From positions 47,424,907-47,488,906 of the forward strand of contig NC_084463.1 in assembly GCF_027409185.1 (NCBI RefSeq): 64,000 nt of DNA, read 5' to 3'. The notes under the pieces are model-generated. The model was not told where the DNA came from. It ran no database searches and saw only the letters and a list, made by a program, of their open reading frames with translations. The DNA is from Cynocephalus volans. Lineage: Eukaryota > Chordata > Mammalia > Dermoptera > Cynocephalidae. The position numbers were made by a program, and so were the translations under genes. Below, in pieces: positions 54,826 to 64,000 of the stretch; within the stretch, counting starts at the first letter, position 1, and each line of letters opens with the position of its first letter.

Positions 54826-55506
54826 TTAACTAATAATCACTATTTTCCCTCGCTTGGCGAGCTGTGCATCCAAGGCTCTCTCCAGGTTCTGCTCTTCTTC
54901 AGGGCTGTGCGGCTGATCCTCCTCCTCTTCCTCTAGAGCCTGAGCCTTTGAGAACTGACCAAACTGCTGAATAGTCGGATCTGGCCAAGGAGCTGCGGAC
55001 ACCCCGTCGTCTGCCGTGGTGTTGGAGTCCTGGTGGAAGGAAGGAAGAGCTCCGACAGACTCCTTGGCAGGGGGCTCAGATGATTTCTTCTTTCTGAAGA
55101 GAATTTGCAAGATGGATTCCAGCGGTGACACAACAGAGGAATTTGCTGTAGTGACTGCTGCTCGCTTAGTGGAGGCTGTGCCAATCTGGGTAGCTTCTGG
55201 CTTGACGGATGACTGTATTTTTAACTCTGATGGTTCTGGAAGAGAGGGTGGAGGTGGAGGTGGAGGGGACCCTGTGGGTGCGGTGCCGACAGCGGTGCCT
55301 GCAGGGTACAGGGGACACTTGGAGGGCTTCTCCTCAGACCACGGGGCTGCAGTTATCTTGGGGTAGATGGAACCTTCCACTTCTTCCTGTTGAAGTCGGG
55401 GCCGTTTCTTCTCAATTTTGTCTAATTCTCCAGCACTTGAAGGACGTTTTATTTTATGACAGATTACTAACCCAAGGATTATATTTGGACATGGTGACTC
55501 AAGACC
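54826..55506 (-). pseudogene. DIDO1 copy, exon 8 (proline-rich, start of the large last exon)
   Basis: The acceptor TTTTTCAG precedes 55,506. The first 21 codons keep the end of the SPOC region (NIILGLVICHKIKRP). Then an extra T (plus-strand A-run 55,440-55,442) shifts the frame, giving TGA at 55,414-55,412. In the shifted frame the sequence continues as good DIDO1: GELDKIEKKRPRL, a run of prolines (near 55,250), PLESILQILFRKKK, QQFGQFSK and an acidic stretch EEEEEDQ. It ends at KRGKIVIIS and TAA (54,828-54,826), where DIDO1 would continue. Confidence 0.85.
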
Positions 55507-58500
55507 TGAAAAACAAAATATTGTGTGAATTTTAGAATCTAAATCCAGTTTTCATCTTTCAGAGGTAAATTTTATTAAGGGCTTTCATGGAGAAATTATG
55601 TAGCAAAATAAAGCCAAGTGATTGATAAGCTAATTGCCAAAGACCAAATGGTTCCCATCCCACGAAGTCACCACCAGTCCTACCGAGCCCTGATGGCGGC
55701 TGCTGAAAGGGAGGGATTAGCCCCCCAGCCACCAACTACAGAACCAAGGGCCCAATTCACGAATAAACTCACTCCAATTGTCAGAACTTGTTACATATTT
55801 TACAAAAAATTACACACAGTGCTAAAGCAATAGCATGGTGCAGGTGGCAGGAAGGGCACTACAGCAATGACTAACGTTAACCTGCAGGAATCAAAAGTGC
55901 GTGTGGACCACATGTCTTTTAAACGAACGCATCTCAGATACGCTCTTATGGTGCCTCTTGTGACATATCCAGAAGGTAACAGCACTTTTTCTCGTTCACT
56001 TATGAGTTGCAACACAATGACCAATAGGATTATAATGATCAATAAAGCACAAAAACCATTAGGTATATTCATTAGTTTCTGGTACCAGAATTACAATGAA
56101 TGAAACAATAATGCTGACTGAAATAGCTAAAGTAGATGTTTGAGGCTTAGAAAAAAATTCAATGAGCATTAATTTATCAAAAACTAGCTAATGTTTGAGT
56201 CTTTGTAAACACAGGGCTTGTGCTTAAGTAAAGCGCCGAGGCATTCAGCACACTGGTGGGGAAGGACAGTCACACGGAGACAGACTGGGAGCTTCAGGGC
56301 ACAGCATCAGTTTACAGAATAGGTATTTGTTAAGAGACGGTTACTCCAAAGATCCTAAGTTGTGACAACTTACATCAGGAATGCTAACGTTCCCATAATG
56401 ATCTCCCACCCCCACACTCACACTCCATCAAGAATTCCCAAAGGGGAACTAACTAAACAGCCAAATCACAAACAGTAACTTACAGAAAAATCATTCACAA
56501 AGGACAGAATATTTGTTTCAATAGCATAAGGATACAATCCGTCAACCTGTATAAATTCAATTTACAGATAACATTACATAATATACAGGAGGTAATCACA
56601 CTTTTTTCTTACAATTTAAACCAGTGCTAAGATTGTCCTGTTCTTTTTGTGATTTAGAGATGATCACACATCACTTCACATGGTTGTTTTCATAGTTCTA
56701 AATATGTTTGCTGTGAGTCTTCCAAAATTCAGTACGGAATTGATTACCGACAGCTGAGCACACAAGTGCAGGTGGATGTCCTGCCCGCCACTTAGGAGGA
56801 GGACACCAGGTTGAGCTGGGGCAACCCGGCCTCCGCAGACTGACGCCGCTCTGTTCCCCTCCCTGCTTAAGGGTGTCCTAAGGCCTCCTGCTTCACAGGC
56901 TGCTGTGTAAGAGATTTGTGTTGAAGGCACCCCTGGGTGAGCTGTGATCACAACATATCCTAGTACCACGCCACCCTCCTCTCATGAGAACTTTCTGTCA
57001 TAATGTCCTCTCCCTGCCCCATCTGGGAACAGCAGTGTGTCAGCAAAAGAAAAGGCAAAGGAGGGGATAGCATCTGGCGTCTGGCCACCACACTGAAGAG
57101 CACTGCCAAAATTTCCTGCTTGGCCAATGCGAAGAGCAACTTATCAAGTTAATTTCCTAATTAGCATTCATTATGGGTATTTTATCTTCAAATACTACTT
57201 CTTTCACCGTAATAGCTATTTACCGAATACTTTATAGCTAATTTAAACAGACAGTTTTGGGGTTTGGTCAATTGTTAAATCAGCTATCACGGCCTTGTGG
57301 ACCAAGTACCTCTGCTAAAGATGGTCCCAGAGCTTCAGTACAGGTTTAACTGCTGAGCACATTCGGACCTACTGAGTCACAGCTGAAGTTCTGTCTGTGG
57401 GGCAGTTCTGTAAGCCAGGCTCTCTCCCTACAGAACTTGGTCTCAGGAGCAGAAGTAGGAGTGGGCTTGGCCGGGGTGGGGGTGGGGCACTGGACGGCAA
57501 GGACTGGGGGGTCTTTGCATGGGGGAGTCACCAGGGACTACCTCACTCAGGGAAAGGCTCAACTTCTAAAGGGCCAACATCAGGGCTCTTGCACAAATCA
57601 AGTTTCTTGCATGAATCAACTGCATGTGATTTGCCCAGGCAAGCCATTGTGTTAAACTCAGGAAGACACGGTCCCGGGGCTCTGTAAAGTGCTTCACTCC
57701 AACTATCTTTTAATAGCCTAATATGCTTATTGATAAAAACAATTAGTATATCCCAGCCCTGGCAAGCTGGCTTTGACCTTTGTTGTCATATTCATCATAG
57801 GTGAGGTTACTCAATATTTATGTTTGTCTTGAAAACAGCAAGCTGTCTAGAGATTGGCATCTAATAAGCAGCTGGTTTTTAGATACCTTCAACTCTTGCC
57901 CATCTCATCTGCACACACTGGGAAATGATCTAGTGAAGCTCCATGGTTTTGAACATCCCCAGCAATCTTCCCAAAGATTTTAAATTTAAATAGGCCTGTC
58001 CCAAAATGTGTACTCCTATCCTGAAATAGTCAAATCTTATCACTTGACTCACATATTTATGTTATGTTATGGTTGCATGAATATTTGAAATATAACTAGC
58101 ACCTTGGAAATAACTTATATTCATGGATGAAACAATAAAATTCACTTATCTATCTTGGACCTTAGAAGCAATGTTTACTGAGTTGAAGTGACTTGTCTCA
58201 AATTTAATGGCGCTCTACACTGTTGTCAGACAGCTGTGTCCAGCATGACAATACCAAACAAATGAGGGCAAAGGGCAACATGAGCACCCCCAACTGTGCC
58301 CCACATCTAGGGGAGGAGCGAGAGAGGCCCAGGTTTCCCGGGAGTAACTCTCTGGGCTCACCCCATTTTGACAGCTCCTGTGTCATGAGTATTTACCTGG
58401 AGAGTGGTGTGTGTCCCAAGAAAGCACAGAAGCAGAGGCCATGCCAGCTGCAGCAGGGAGGAGGCTGCCCCGTGGGAGGCCGGGCACCAGCTGGGCATAG

Positions 58501-59063
58501 GATGCTACTTACCCACCTCCCATGTGAGGGCTGCTGTGAGGTTTACAATTCATAAAGTGTGTGAAAATAAGCAAGTAGGTATGTGAGATATTGAAAGACC
58601 AGCTGCAGTTAAAATGTGCCATCTTCCACTTCCACAGAAGCGACACCCCCACCTGATGCCCTCCAAAACACCAGCATGTACTGTGTATATGAAGACTTTT
58701 TAGCTCCATGTCTGTGTCCCTTGAGTTCATGGTGGAAGGTCTAGCCTCAGACTCAGTGGTTAAAATTAAGTCACATGTATGGGAAAAGAAACCAAGGACA
58801 AGGGGTACATACTGATACCAATCAATACCTCTATGGGCATTTAATTCCAGAAAGTTGGCACAAGCCAAGCCCATGCCAGGTGTTAAGAGTGGGCTCCAGT
58901 CGGTGCATGGGCCATGCTGGGGGTGATGGATTCCAGCCCCCAACACAAGCCCAGGAAGTGGAGGGGCCCATACAGGATCCCAACTCAGCAGGACTCCATG
59001 TCAGGGGAGAATATGTGTGGGTATCACATGCTCGTAATTGCCACCCAGAAAGTTGGTGCTTAC
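55507..59063 (-). other. Intron 7 of the DIDO1 copy
   Basis: This 3,557-bp intron runs between GTAAGC (donor after 59,064) and TTTTTCAG (acceptor before 55,506). I see no gene in it. Open frames at 57,397-57,687 and 58,509-59,187 overlap intron or the neighbouring exon and have no recognisable product. Confidence 0.6.
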
Positions 59064-59259
59064 CTGGTCCCTCAAAGGGCAAGAGTGCAGATGGAATATG
59101 GTCCTTAGCACCCAGTGGGATGAGGTAGAGGTTCTTGATGTGCCTGGTCTTATTAGGTACAACACCAAAACGGCCACGACTGCTCAAGTAGGAGTAGAGA
59201 GAAATGTAGGCAACCTCTTCTTCCTCTGTCAGGGGGTGAAAGCGGATCAGAAAGAGCTC
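59064..59259 (-). pseudogene. DIDO1 copy, exon 7 (SPOC domain C-terminal part)
   Basis: This 196-bp exon is fully open and encodes ELFLIRFHPLTEEEEVAY, SLYSYLSSRGRFGVV, and LYLIPLGAKD through LLPFEGP, the conserved core of the SPOC fold used for protein-protein contacts. The acceptor is TTGTAG, the donor GTAAGC, and it leaves phase 1. Coding quality is good, in contrast to neighbouring exons. Confidence 0.9.
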
Positions 59260-60159
59260 CTACAATGCAAACAGAGGACAGGGGAAGCCTTCACCTGTGG
59301 CTATGCGAGGAAAGCATCTGCTTTAAAATTTTTACCCACACCTCAAAGGTACAGCCTGAAATGGGAGATTTTAGCAATTGATTTTGACTTTCATAGCCTT
59401 ATTGTCCAACATTTGAAACAATGAAATAATGAAGTAGTAAAAGAAACTCACAATCAAGCATCCTAATGCTTAACTCAAGTCTTGGTTTCAGCAGGACACC
59501 CTTTAAAATGACTTCTACTCACAGCCTCAATTTCAGAGAACTGTCCTGTGAGAGGCACAGGCCATGTAAGGTGTAGGCTTAGCTGCGTCTGGAGCAACGT
59601 GTAAGCTTTCCCGCATGCACAGCGGCTGTGGGCACGGTGAGCAGCTGCACGATCTGCAGCCATTCCCTGTGTGTCTCCACATGGGAGGGTTAAACTAGGC
59701 ACAGGGTCTAAACCCTTTTGGGAATCTGATGGAAAACTGTACATACAGACACACGCAGCTGTAGCTAAACCTCAGGGGTTCCCAGAAAATCAAAACCCAT
59801 TCAAGAGCCCAGGCTCGGTGCCCTTTGCCAGATCACCTCCAAATTCCCATTGTACTCCTTCAATCATAAAAAAATAAACATAAAAATGAGGAAATAAAGT
59901 TTTCACATTTTTTTACTAAAATGTAATCATATATGTATGATTACAATAAACAAGAAAAGAAATTTCTATCATTGTATTTCTCAAACACACCGCCACATAG
60001 GAATGGAACTATATAAACTTATTTTAACATTCACCTGAAAGTATCTAATAAGTTGCAGGCTGACATTTCAAGTGTTAACCATCAAAATGAAACGTTAAAA
60101 AAGATGTTTAAATAAGCTCTATGTTCCATTGTTGCAGAGACTATACTATAAGCGGATAC

Positions 60160-60249
60160 CTTAGACACAGAAGACTTGAGTTCACCAACATAATCCCAAA
60201 CCATCTTCGGTGCGATCCTCCCACTGATGTGAATTATGTTGGGCAAGTC
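60160..60249 (-). pseudogene. DIDO1 copy, exon 6 with destroyed splice acceptor
   Basis: Its 90 bp (30 codons) encode DLPNIIHISGRIAPKMVWDY and GELKSSVSK, the SPOC N-terminal part. The donor GTATCC is intact. On the minus strand the exon is preceded by CTTTTTTTTTG, so the acceptor dinucleotide reads TG instead of AG and the exon should not be spliced in normally. Its length is a multiple of three and flanking phases are 0, so skipping would keep frame. Confidence 0.88.
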
Positions 60250-60511
60250 CAAAAAAAAAGTACTTTGAGTAAATCACCTGTGAAACTCTAGTGTTCAAAA
60301 AGAGACTAATGTAGTAACATGAAGGCACCAAACAACCCAAAATTCAAGAAAACAACAATTCCAAGGAAAATGGTGATAACTGTATTAAATACTGACTGGT
60401 GAACTACCATCAAGGATTACGAGCTCCCAAACTCAAAGGTGGTATAATAACCTTCTGACAAACAGGATTGTTTAGAAACTGCTGCCCAACCTTTTTACGT
60501 TATCTTTTGTG

Positions 60512-60512
<1 letters not shown>

Positions 60513-60571
<59 letters not shown>
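60513..60571. repeat. (AC)n microsatellite
   Basis: About 29 uninterrupted AC units lie in intron 5 of the DIDO1 copy. This is the longest pure dinucleotide run in the window. Confidence 0.97.
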
Positions 60572-60578
<7 letters not shown>

Positions 60579-60981
60579 TTCAGTTATTACCAGGACAACT
60601 GACTTGCCACTCCTTCCTAAGGTCATAAATTCTAGTGCCATCTTTGTTAACTTTGAAAAATGAAAGACCTATCAGGGGGTTACACCTGCCACCCACACTA
60701 TGCAGGTTACAGATGCCTGGCCATGCTGGTGGCTGGGCACACACGTGTGGTAAATGCCCTTGCTAAACAGATCACTGGGCTGCCCAACTGCTCAGTCAAA
60801 TTTCGGCTCTGTGCAAACTGCATGACCTGCTGACCCACTGTGGCAACCATTATCTTGCCTTTGGAGGTATTTAAGTGCCCAGGCAGCCAGCGTAAGAGTG
60901 TCACATGTCTGCCTGTAGTAGAGGAATTCCTGTGAAAGACACATACACACAAGCACACACACATACACTTTTGGTACTAAC

Positions 60982-61135
60982 CTCACTGAGATAATCAAAA
61001 CACCCAGAGACAGGATATGCCTTAGTGAGAGATTTTGCTACACTTTTCATGTTAATAAATCCTTTCCAAACGGTGCTGAGTTCAGATAAAAAGCGGTTCG
61101 TATCTCCTTCTGCAGAGGAATGTGACCCTGAGACA
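60982..61135 (-). pseudogene. DIDO1 copy, exon 5 (start of the SPOC region)
   Basis: This 154-bp open exon encodes VSGSHSSAEGDTNRFLSELS, TVWKGFINMKSVAK and AYPVSGCFDYLSE, matching the start of the DIDO1 SPOC domain. The acceptor is TTTTACAG and the donor GTTAGT. Its phase joins exon 4 (AATATCAG) to give NISVSG. No lesion is visible. Confidence 0.9.
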
Positions 61136-61430
61136 CTGTAAAACAAAACCATGAAAAATAAGGAAATCTCTCTGTGTACAATCAGAATTTCAAAAGAATG
61201 AAGAGCATGTGTTTAAAAGTAAAAGTAAATTCCTACAAGTTTTAGTAGCTTACTTTTGCCAATTAAATGCTTTAATCATAATGATATAAATAGACATTTT
61301 GGTCAAAGAAAAAATAACCTGAATTGTATTTCTGAGTAAAATTCAGAGTTGAAATCACCAATTGTCTTTCCATTCATTAGTTTAAAAGAAAACTTCACTG
61401 GCTCTTTCAGACTATATCTGAAATACACAC

Positions 61431-61935
61431 CTGATATTCTGTGATGGAACTGACAAGTGTCCTGGGTCAGGGGATGAGGACGGCTTAGCCAGTATGAACC
61501 TGGGCACCATCACAGAAGTCAAAGCAGGCATCGGTGTGTCTTGTTTGGTTTCTACCACGTGGGCACTGTCTGGCTGGGCTGCTATGGAGGCTGTGACTGT
61601 GCACGATCCACTTGGAGCAGTCCTGGAGTCCCAGCTGGACATGACGACAGTGGTGACAACCGCATTCCCACGGCCTTCCAGTGGGGAGAGCTCAGGAATG
61701 ACATCTCCTGGGGGCCCAGGGAAATACTTTCTCTCCAGGTCTGGATGAGAAGCACTTTCCAGGTCTGGCTCAGAAGCATTTCTGGGCAGAGTTCCTGGTA
61801 TCCCTTCATCAGCTGAGTTAGGAACTGGATCAGAGGGAGAGTTGGTACACTTGGATTTTAAGTCTTCTTTCTTAGCAGAAGCTAACAATTTCTGTTTTTT
61901 CAGAGGTGGCTCATCTTCTGATGAGGAAATCTGAC
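61431..61935 (-). pseudogene. DIDO1 copy, exon 4 (linker between TFIIS-like and SPOC domains)
   Basis: This 505-bp open exon begins GQISSSEDEPPLKKQKL and includes KKEDLKSK, NSADEGIP, SASHPDLERKYFPGPPGD, LTSVMVPRFILAKPSSSPDP and LSVPSQNI. The acceptor is CTACCTCAG and the donor GTGTGT. The region is low in structure and Ser/Pro-rich as in DIDO1, with a small deletion around 61,670-61,690 relative to the usual sequence. It is in frame with exon 3. Confidence 0.9.
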
Positions 61936-62177
61936 CTGAGGTAGATGAGGAAAGACATGGTGAGAAATCTGACACATCCAAGACCACAGCGTGCTCACGA
62001 GCAGGTAATTGCTTACGAGAATCCAAAAGCAACAATGCAAAGAGAGGAGCTAACTTCATGAACTCCAGAAATCCATTCTACCCCCCCCCCCTTTTTTTTT
62101 TGGTTTAAACTCACCTTTACAAGGATTAGTGATTTTAAACAAAATCCAGTTTAACATTATCCCAAAATTATGCTCAC

Positions 62178-62313
62178 CTGTACAGATTTTACAATTTAGA
62201 TTAAAAAGATGCGCCTCATGGTGGCTTGTTGTGTCTTTCAACAAACTGCTACGAATGTCCAGAAGGTGCTGGGGGCTTTTTTCAGGGACAGCTTGTACTG
62301 ATTCTTGCTGTTC
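62178..62313 (-). pseudogene. DIDO1 copy, exon 3
   Basis: This 136-bp open exon encodes EQQESVQAVPEKSPQHLLD, SLLKDTTSHHEAHLFNLNCK and ICTG, a well-conserved DIDO1 segment. The acceptor is CTCTGAG and the donor GTGAGC. It leaves phase 1, matching exon 4. Confidence 0.9.
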
Positions 62314-62577
62314 CTCAGAGAAAACAAATAGGTAGGTCATTTATTTTCCAATGCCACTTCCAAATTAACAGCACACATGAAAAAAGGTGGATGTGATGAA
62401 GAACCATCAGAAGAAAATAAAAGATCACTGGATACAAGTCCTTGAGAAGTAATGAAATTATATATATTTGTTATAAGCTCAGTGTCCTGCCCAATAATTT
62501 AAGACACCTAAAAACATTTTGAATGGAGAAATTTTACTCTATCTTTTCTGAACCCTGATAATACCAAATGCTCACAC

Positions 62578-62682
62578 CTAAGTCTGACACGGGTGTATAA
62601 TCTTTTATATTCGGAATGGTTTCCTGTTTTTAATGTCAGTCTTTTTGCTTTCATGGCACAATTTACTTCTGGATTCTATCAC
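62578..62682 (-). pseudogene. DIDO1 copy, exon 2 with frameshift and stop
   Basis: This 105-bp exon (acceptor ATTTTAG, donor GTGTGAG) starts with VIESRSKLCHESKKT as in DIDO1. A net +2 shift then sends the frame to TAA at 62,607-62,605. In the shifted frame the expected IPNIKDYTPVSD follows. The shift is balanced by two missing bases at the exon end, so total length equals the expected 35 codons. Skipping the exon would preserve the frame between exons 1 and 3. Confidence 0.88.
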
Positions 62683-62825
62683 CTAAAATAAAAAAGACAA
62701 AAATCAAGCCCTCCACCTTGTTTTCCAGGAGGAAAGCATATCACTCCTGCAAACAGTGTATTATTTGACTTCTGGTAAAGTTAAGTCTCTGGTATCTGAA
62801 GCAGCCATTCTAAGTCAGTACTCAC

Positions 62826-62942
62826 AGATGTCATCAGTTTCTCTTTCCCCCGGGAAATTTCCTTAGATCCAAGTTCTTCTGGCTTCATTCTCACAAGTTT
62901 TGCCAAAGAGATTTCTCCACGCAAAACACGACGGAAGAGTCC
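62826..62942 (-). pseudogene. DIDO1 copy, exon 1 in window (end of the TFIIS central domain)
   Basis: This 117-bp open exon encodes GLFRRVLRGEISLAKLVRMK then PEELGSKEISRGKEKLMTS. It matches the C-terminal part of the TFIIS central domain shared by DIDO1, PHF3 and SPOCD1 and is closest to DIDO1. The Trp expected in the ELSTWKE segment is replaced (EISRGKE). The acceptor is TTTATAG and the donor GTGAGT. Exons further upstream lie beyond the window. Confidence 0.88.
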
Positions 62943-64000
62943 CTATAAAGAAACATCATTCATTCATTCATCCTAACAATATCTGTGTGTGTTAATGTGG
63001 AGGCTACGGAAACAACAAAGCAGCACAAGAAGCTCTGCCTGGAGGTTCAAGGACCACTGGACATAAACCAAAGCTTTCAATGGAAGGCTGCACTGCACAG
63101 AGCCCTGCAGAGGCGCGACCTCACCTGCCTCCCCAAACAGTCCCTTGAGAGCACGCACCAGGCCGCCCAGCTGAGAGCAAATGGAGGCACAGAAAACATG
63201 GGTTTCAAAGTCAAGCAAGGCCCATGTTGCACTGATTCTTCTTTAAAAAACAAAAAGTCACCTCTGCAGGAAAAACAAAAGCATGTACACAATTTGGAAT
63301 ACAGGTCAGTAAGATACAGTTTTAGGAATACAGACAGGATGAAATGACTTGTGCTGGGGGGCTTTTAACCACGATGAGATACAGAGTATCTGACCCTGGT
63401 TCTACTGCACAGCTAAGAGCTCAGAGAGTGACACAGAGGACCAGAAGACTGTGAGCCCTGGAGGCAGGAGGCAAGAGACTGTACCAGACATGCAGCTCAG
63501 CCTTCTCAGATTTCATTTCCATTTTCATTGCAGGAGAACAGCCCCCACTCCACGGCTGCTATGAGGACTGAGCTGCCCTGCAGCACCTGTCCAAATGGTG
63601 AGAACTGGAGGGGCTGTTCCTTATTATTACTGTGAAGTAGCCCAAATTGTTGGGCTCACTCAAGTGAGGAGAGAAAAGAAAATAAGGCAGAAAAGGCTGT
63701 CTGTAGCCAGAATATGGTCACACCCATATTCTAGGTTAAAGAATCTGTACTTTACTTTAGAGCAAATGAAGGGATGGACATGTAATTTGGCACTGCAATG
63801 TTTAGAAGAGGCTAATCTGGTGAAATAAAAGATGAACTTCAGCCAGTGAGATCCCTGATAAGAGTCCACTTAAGGTAGGGAACAGAAAGATCCGCAAGTA
63901 ACACCAAGTACATGGGGCCATACAGAAGTGTCACAGAGGATAAAAATACTTTCTAACTTTCATGGAAAGAATATAAATGTTGCAAATGCTCTTTGATGTA
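62943..64000 (-). other. Intron-like sequence upstream of the DIDO1 copy's first visible exon
   Basis: This is moderately GC-rich sequence with no further DIDO1 exon recognised up to the window edge. Open frames here (for example 62,985-63,347) have no recognisable product. Confidence 0.5.

Larger units (their letters stand above)
54296..62942 (-). pseudogene. DIDO1: Unprocessed DIDO1-like copy (middle and C-terminal exons), decayed
   Basis: Eight exon-like blocks in order match DIDO1 (death inducer-obliterator 1, a nuclear chromatin/transcription protein) from the end of the TFIIS central domain through the SPOC domain to the proline-rich tail. Introns of 143, 264, 242, 295, 732, 900 and 3,557 bp are kept, so this is a DNA-level duplicate or a decaying locus, not an mRNA copy. 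Three lesions are visible: a frameshift with a TAA at 62,607-62,605, a splice acceptor changed to TG before 60,249, and a one-base insertion near 55,441 giving TGA at 55,414-55,412. The expected long C-terminal coding part is missing. The 5' exons (PHD finger side) lie beyond the window. Family identity is from memory of DIDO1 protein sequence. The symbol means homology, not function. Confidence 0.85.

Noticed and set aside
54933-55366. Other-frame open stretches across DIDO1 exon 8 (116 codons plus strand, 83 codons minus strand)
   Set aside because: They are shadows of the DIDO1 exon 8 coding sequence in alternative frames.
58509-59187. Minus-strand frames of 118 and 145 codons near DIDO1 exon 7
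   Set aside because: One is DIDO1 exon 7 running on into its intron after 59,064. The other is intronic without a recognisable product.

Overview
This window is mammalian nuclear DNA: long introns, consensus GT-AG splice sites, a KRAB C2H2 zinc-finger gene, decayed LINE-1, LINE-2, MIR and LTR repeats, and an L1-mobilised retrocopy. It has no Alu, B1/B2 or carnivore SINEC. Its only two young-looking SINEs are tRNA-derived, one of them clearly a dimer, with tRNA-Ile-like boxes. From memory they look like the CYN family of colugos (Dermoptera). A colugo is therefore my best guess, held loosely because no database was searched.

Layout. (1) 1-18,200, minus strand: a KRAB zinc-finger gene entering from its promoter. 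A GC-rich promoter region (17,600-18,260) carries CRE, NRF1-like, ZNF143-like and YY1 motifs. A 127-bp KRAB-A exon (4,729-4,855), a 90-bp KRAB-B exon (4,406-4,495) and a zinc-finger exon (2,063 down to the window edge) are in frame with each other. The start-codon exon was not found and the C-terminus lies outside. The finger array is built from a repeated four-finger block. (2) 18,200-40,460: a gene desert of minus-strand L1 pieces, LTR remnants, MIR and L2. It also holds a 110-bp-arm inverted repeat (21.5-21.75 kb) and a GC-rich 106-bp tandem repeat set among L1 pieces (24.4-24.85 kb). (3) 40,467-48,125: three head-to-tail copies of a 2.55-kb unit made mostly of L1 ORF2 sequence. (4) 49,108-50,871: a COX7A2 retrocopy with a complete 83-codon frame, poly(A) tail and 16-bp target-site duplication. 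(5) 51-54.3 kb: a pyrimidine-rich tract, a SINE and GC-rich unassigned DNA. (6) 54,300-62,942, minus strand: eight exons matching the middle and C-terminal part of DIDO1 (end of the TFIIS central domain, linker, SPOC domain, proline-rich tail). Introns are retained, but there is a stop in one exon, a lost splice acceptor in another and a frameshift in the last. It is an unprocessed, decayed DIDO1 copy.

The genes do not form a pathway. The ZNF gene would make a nuclear DNA-binding repressor that recruits KAP1/TRIM28. The COX7A2 copy could at most encode a mitochondrial complex IV subunit. The DIDO1 copy is probably non-coding. I saw no previously undescribed molecular system. The most informative items are the finger-block amplification, the DIDO1 copy and its lesions, the intact COX7A2 retrocopy, the L1 tandem triplication and the long inverted repeat.
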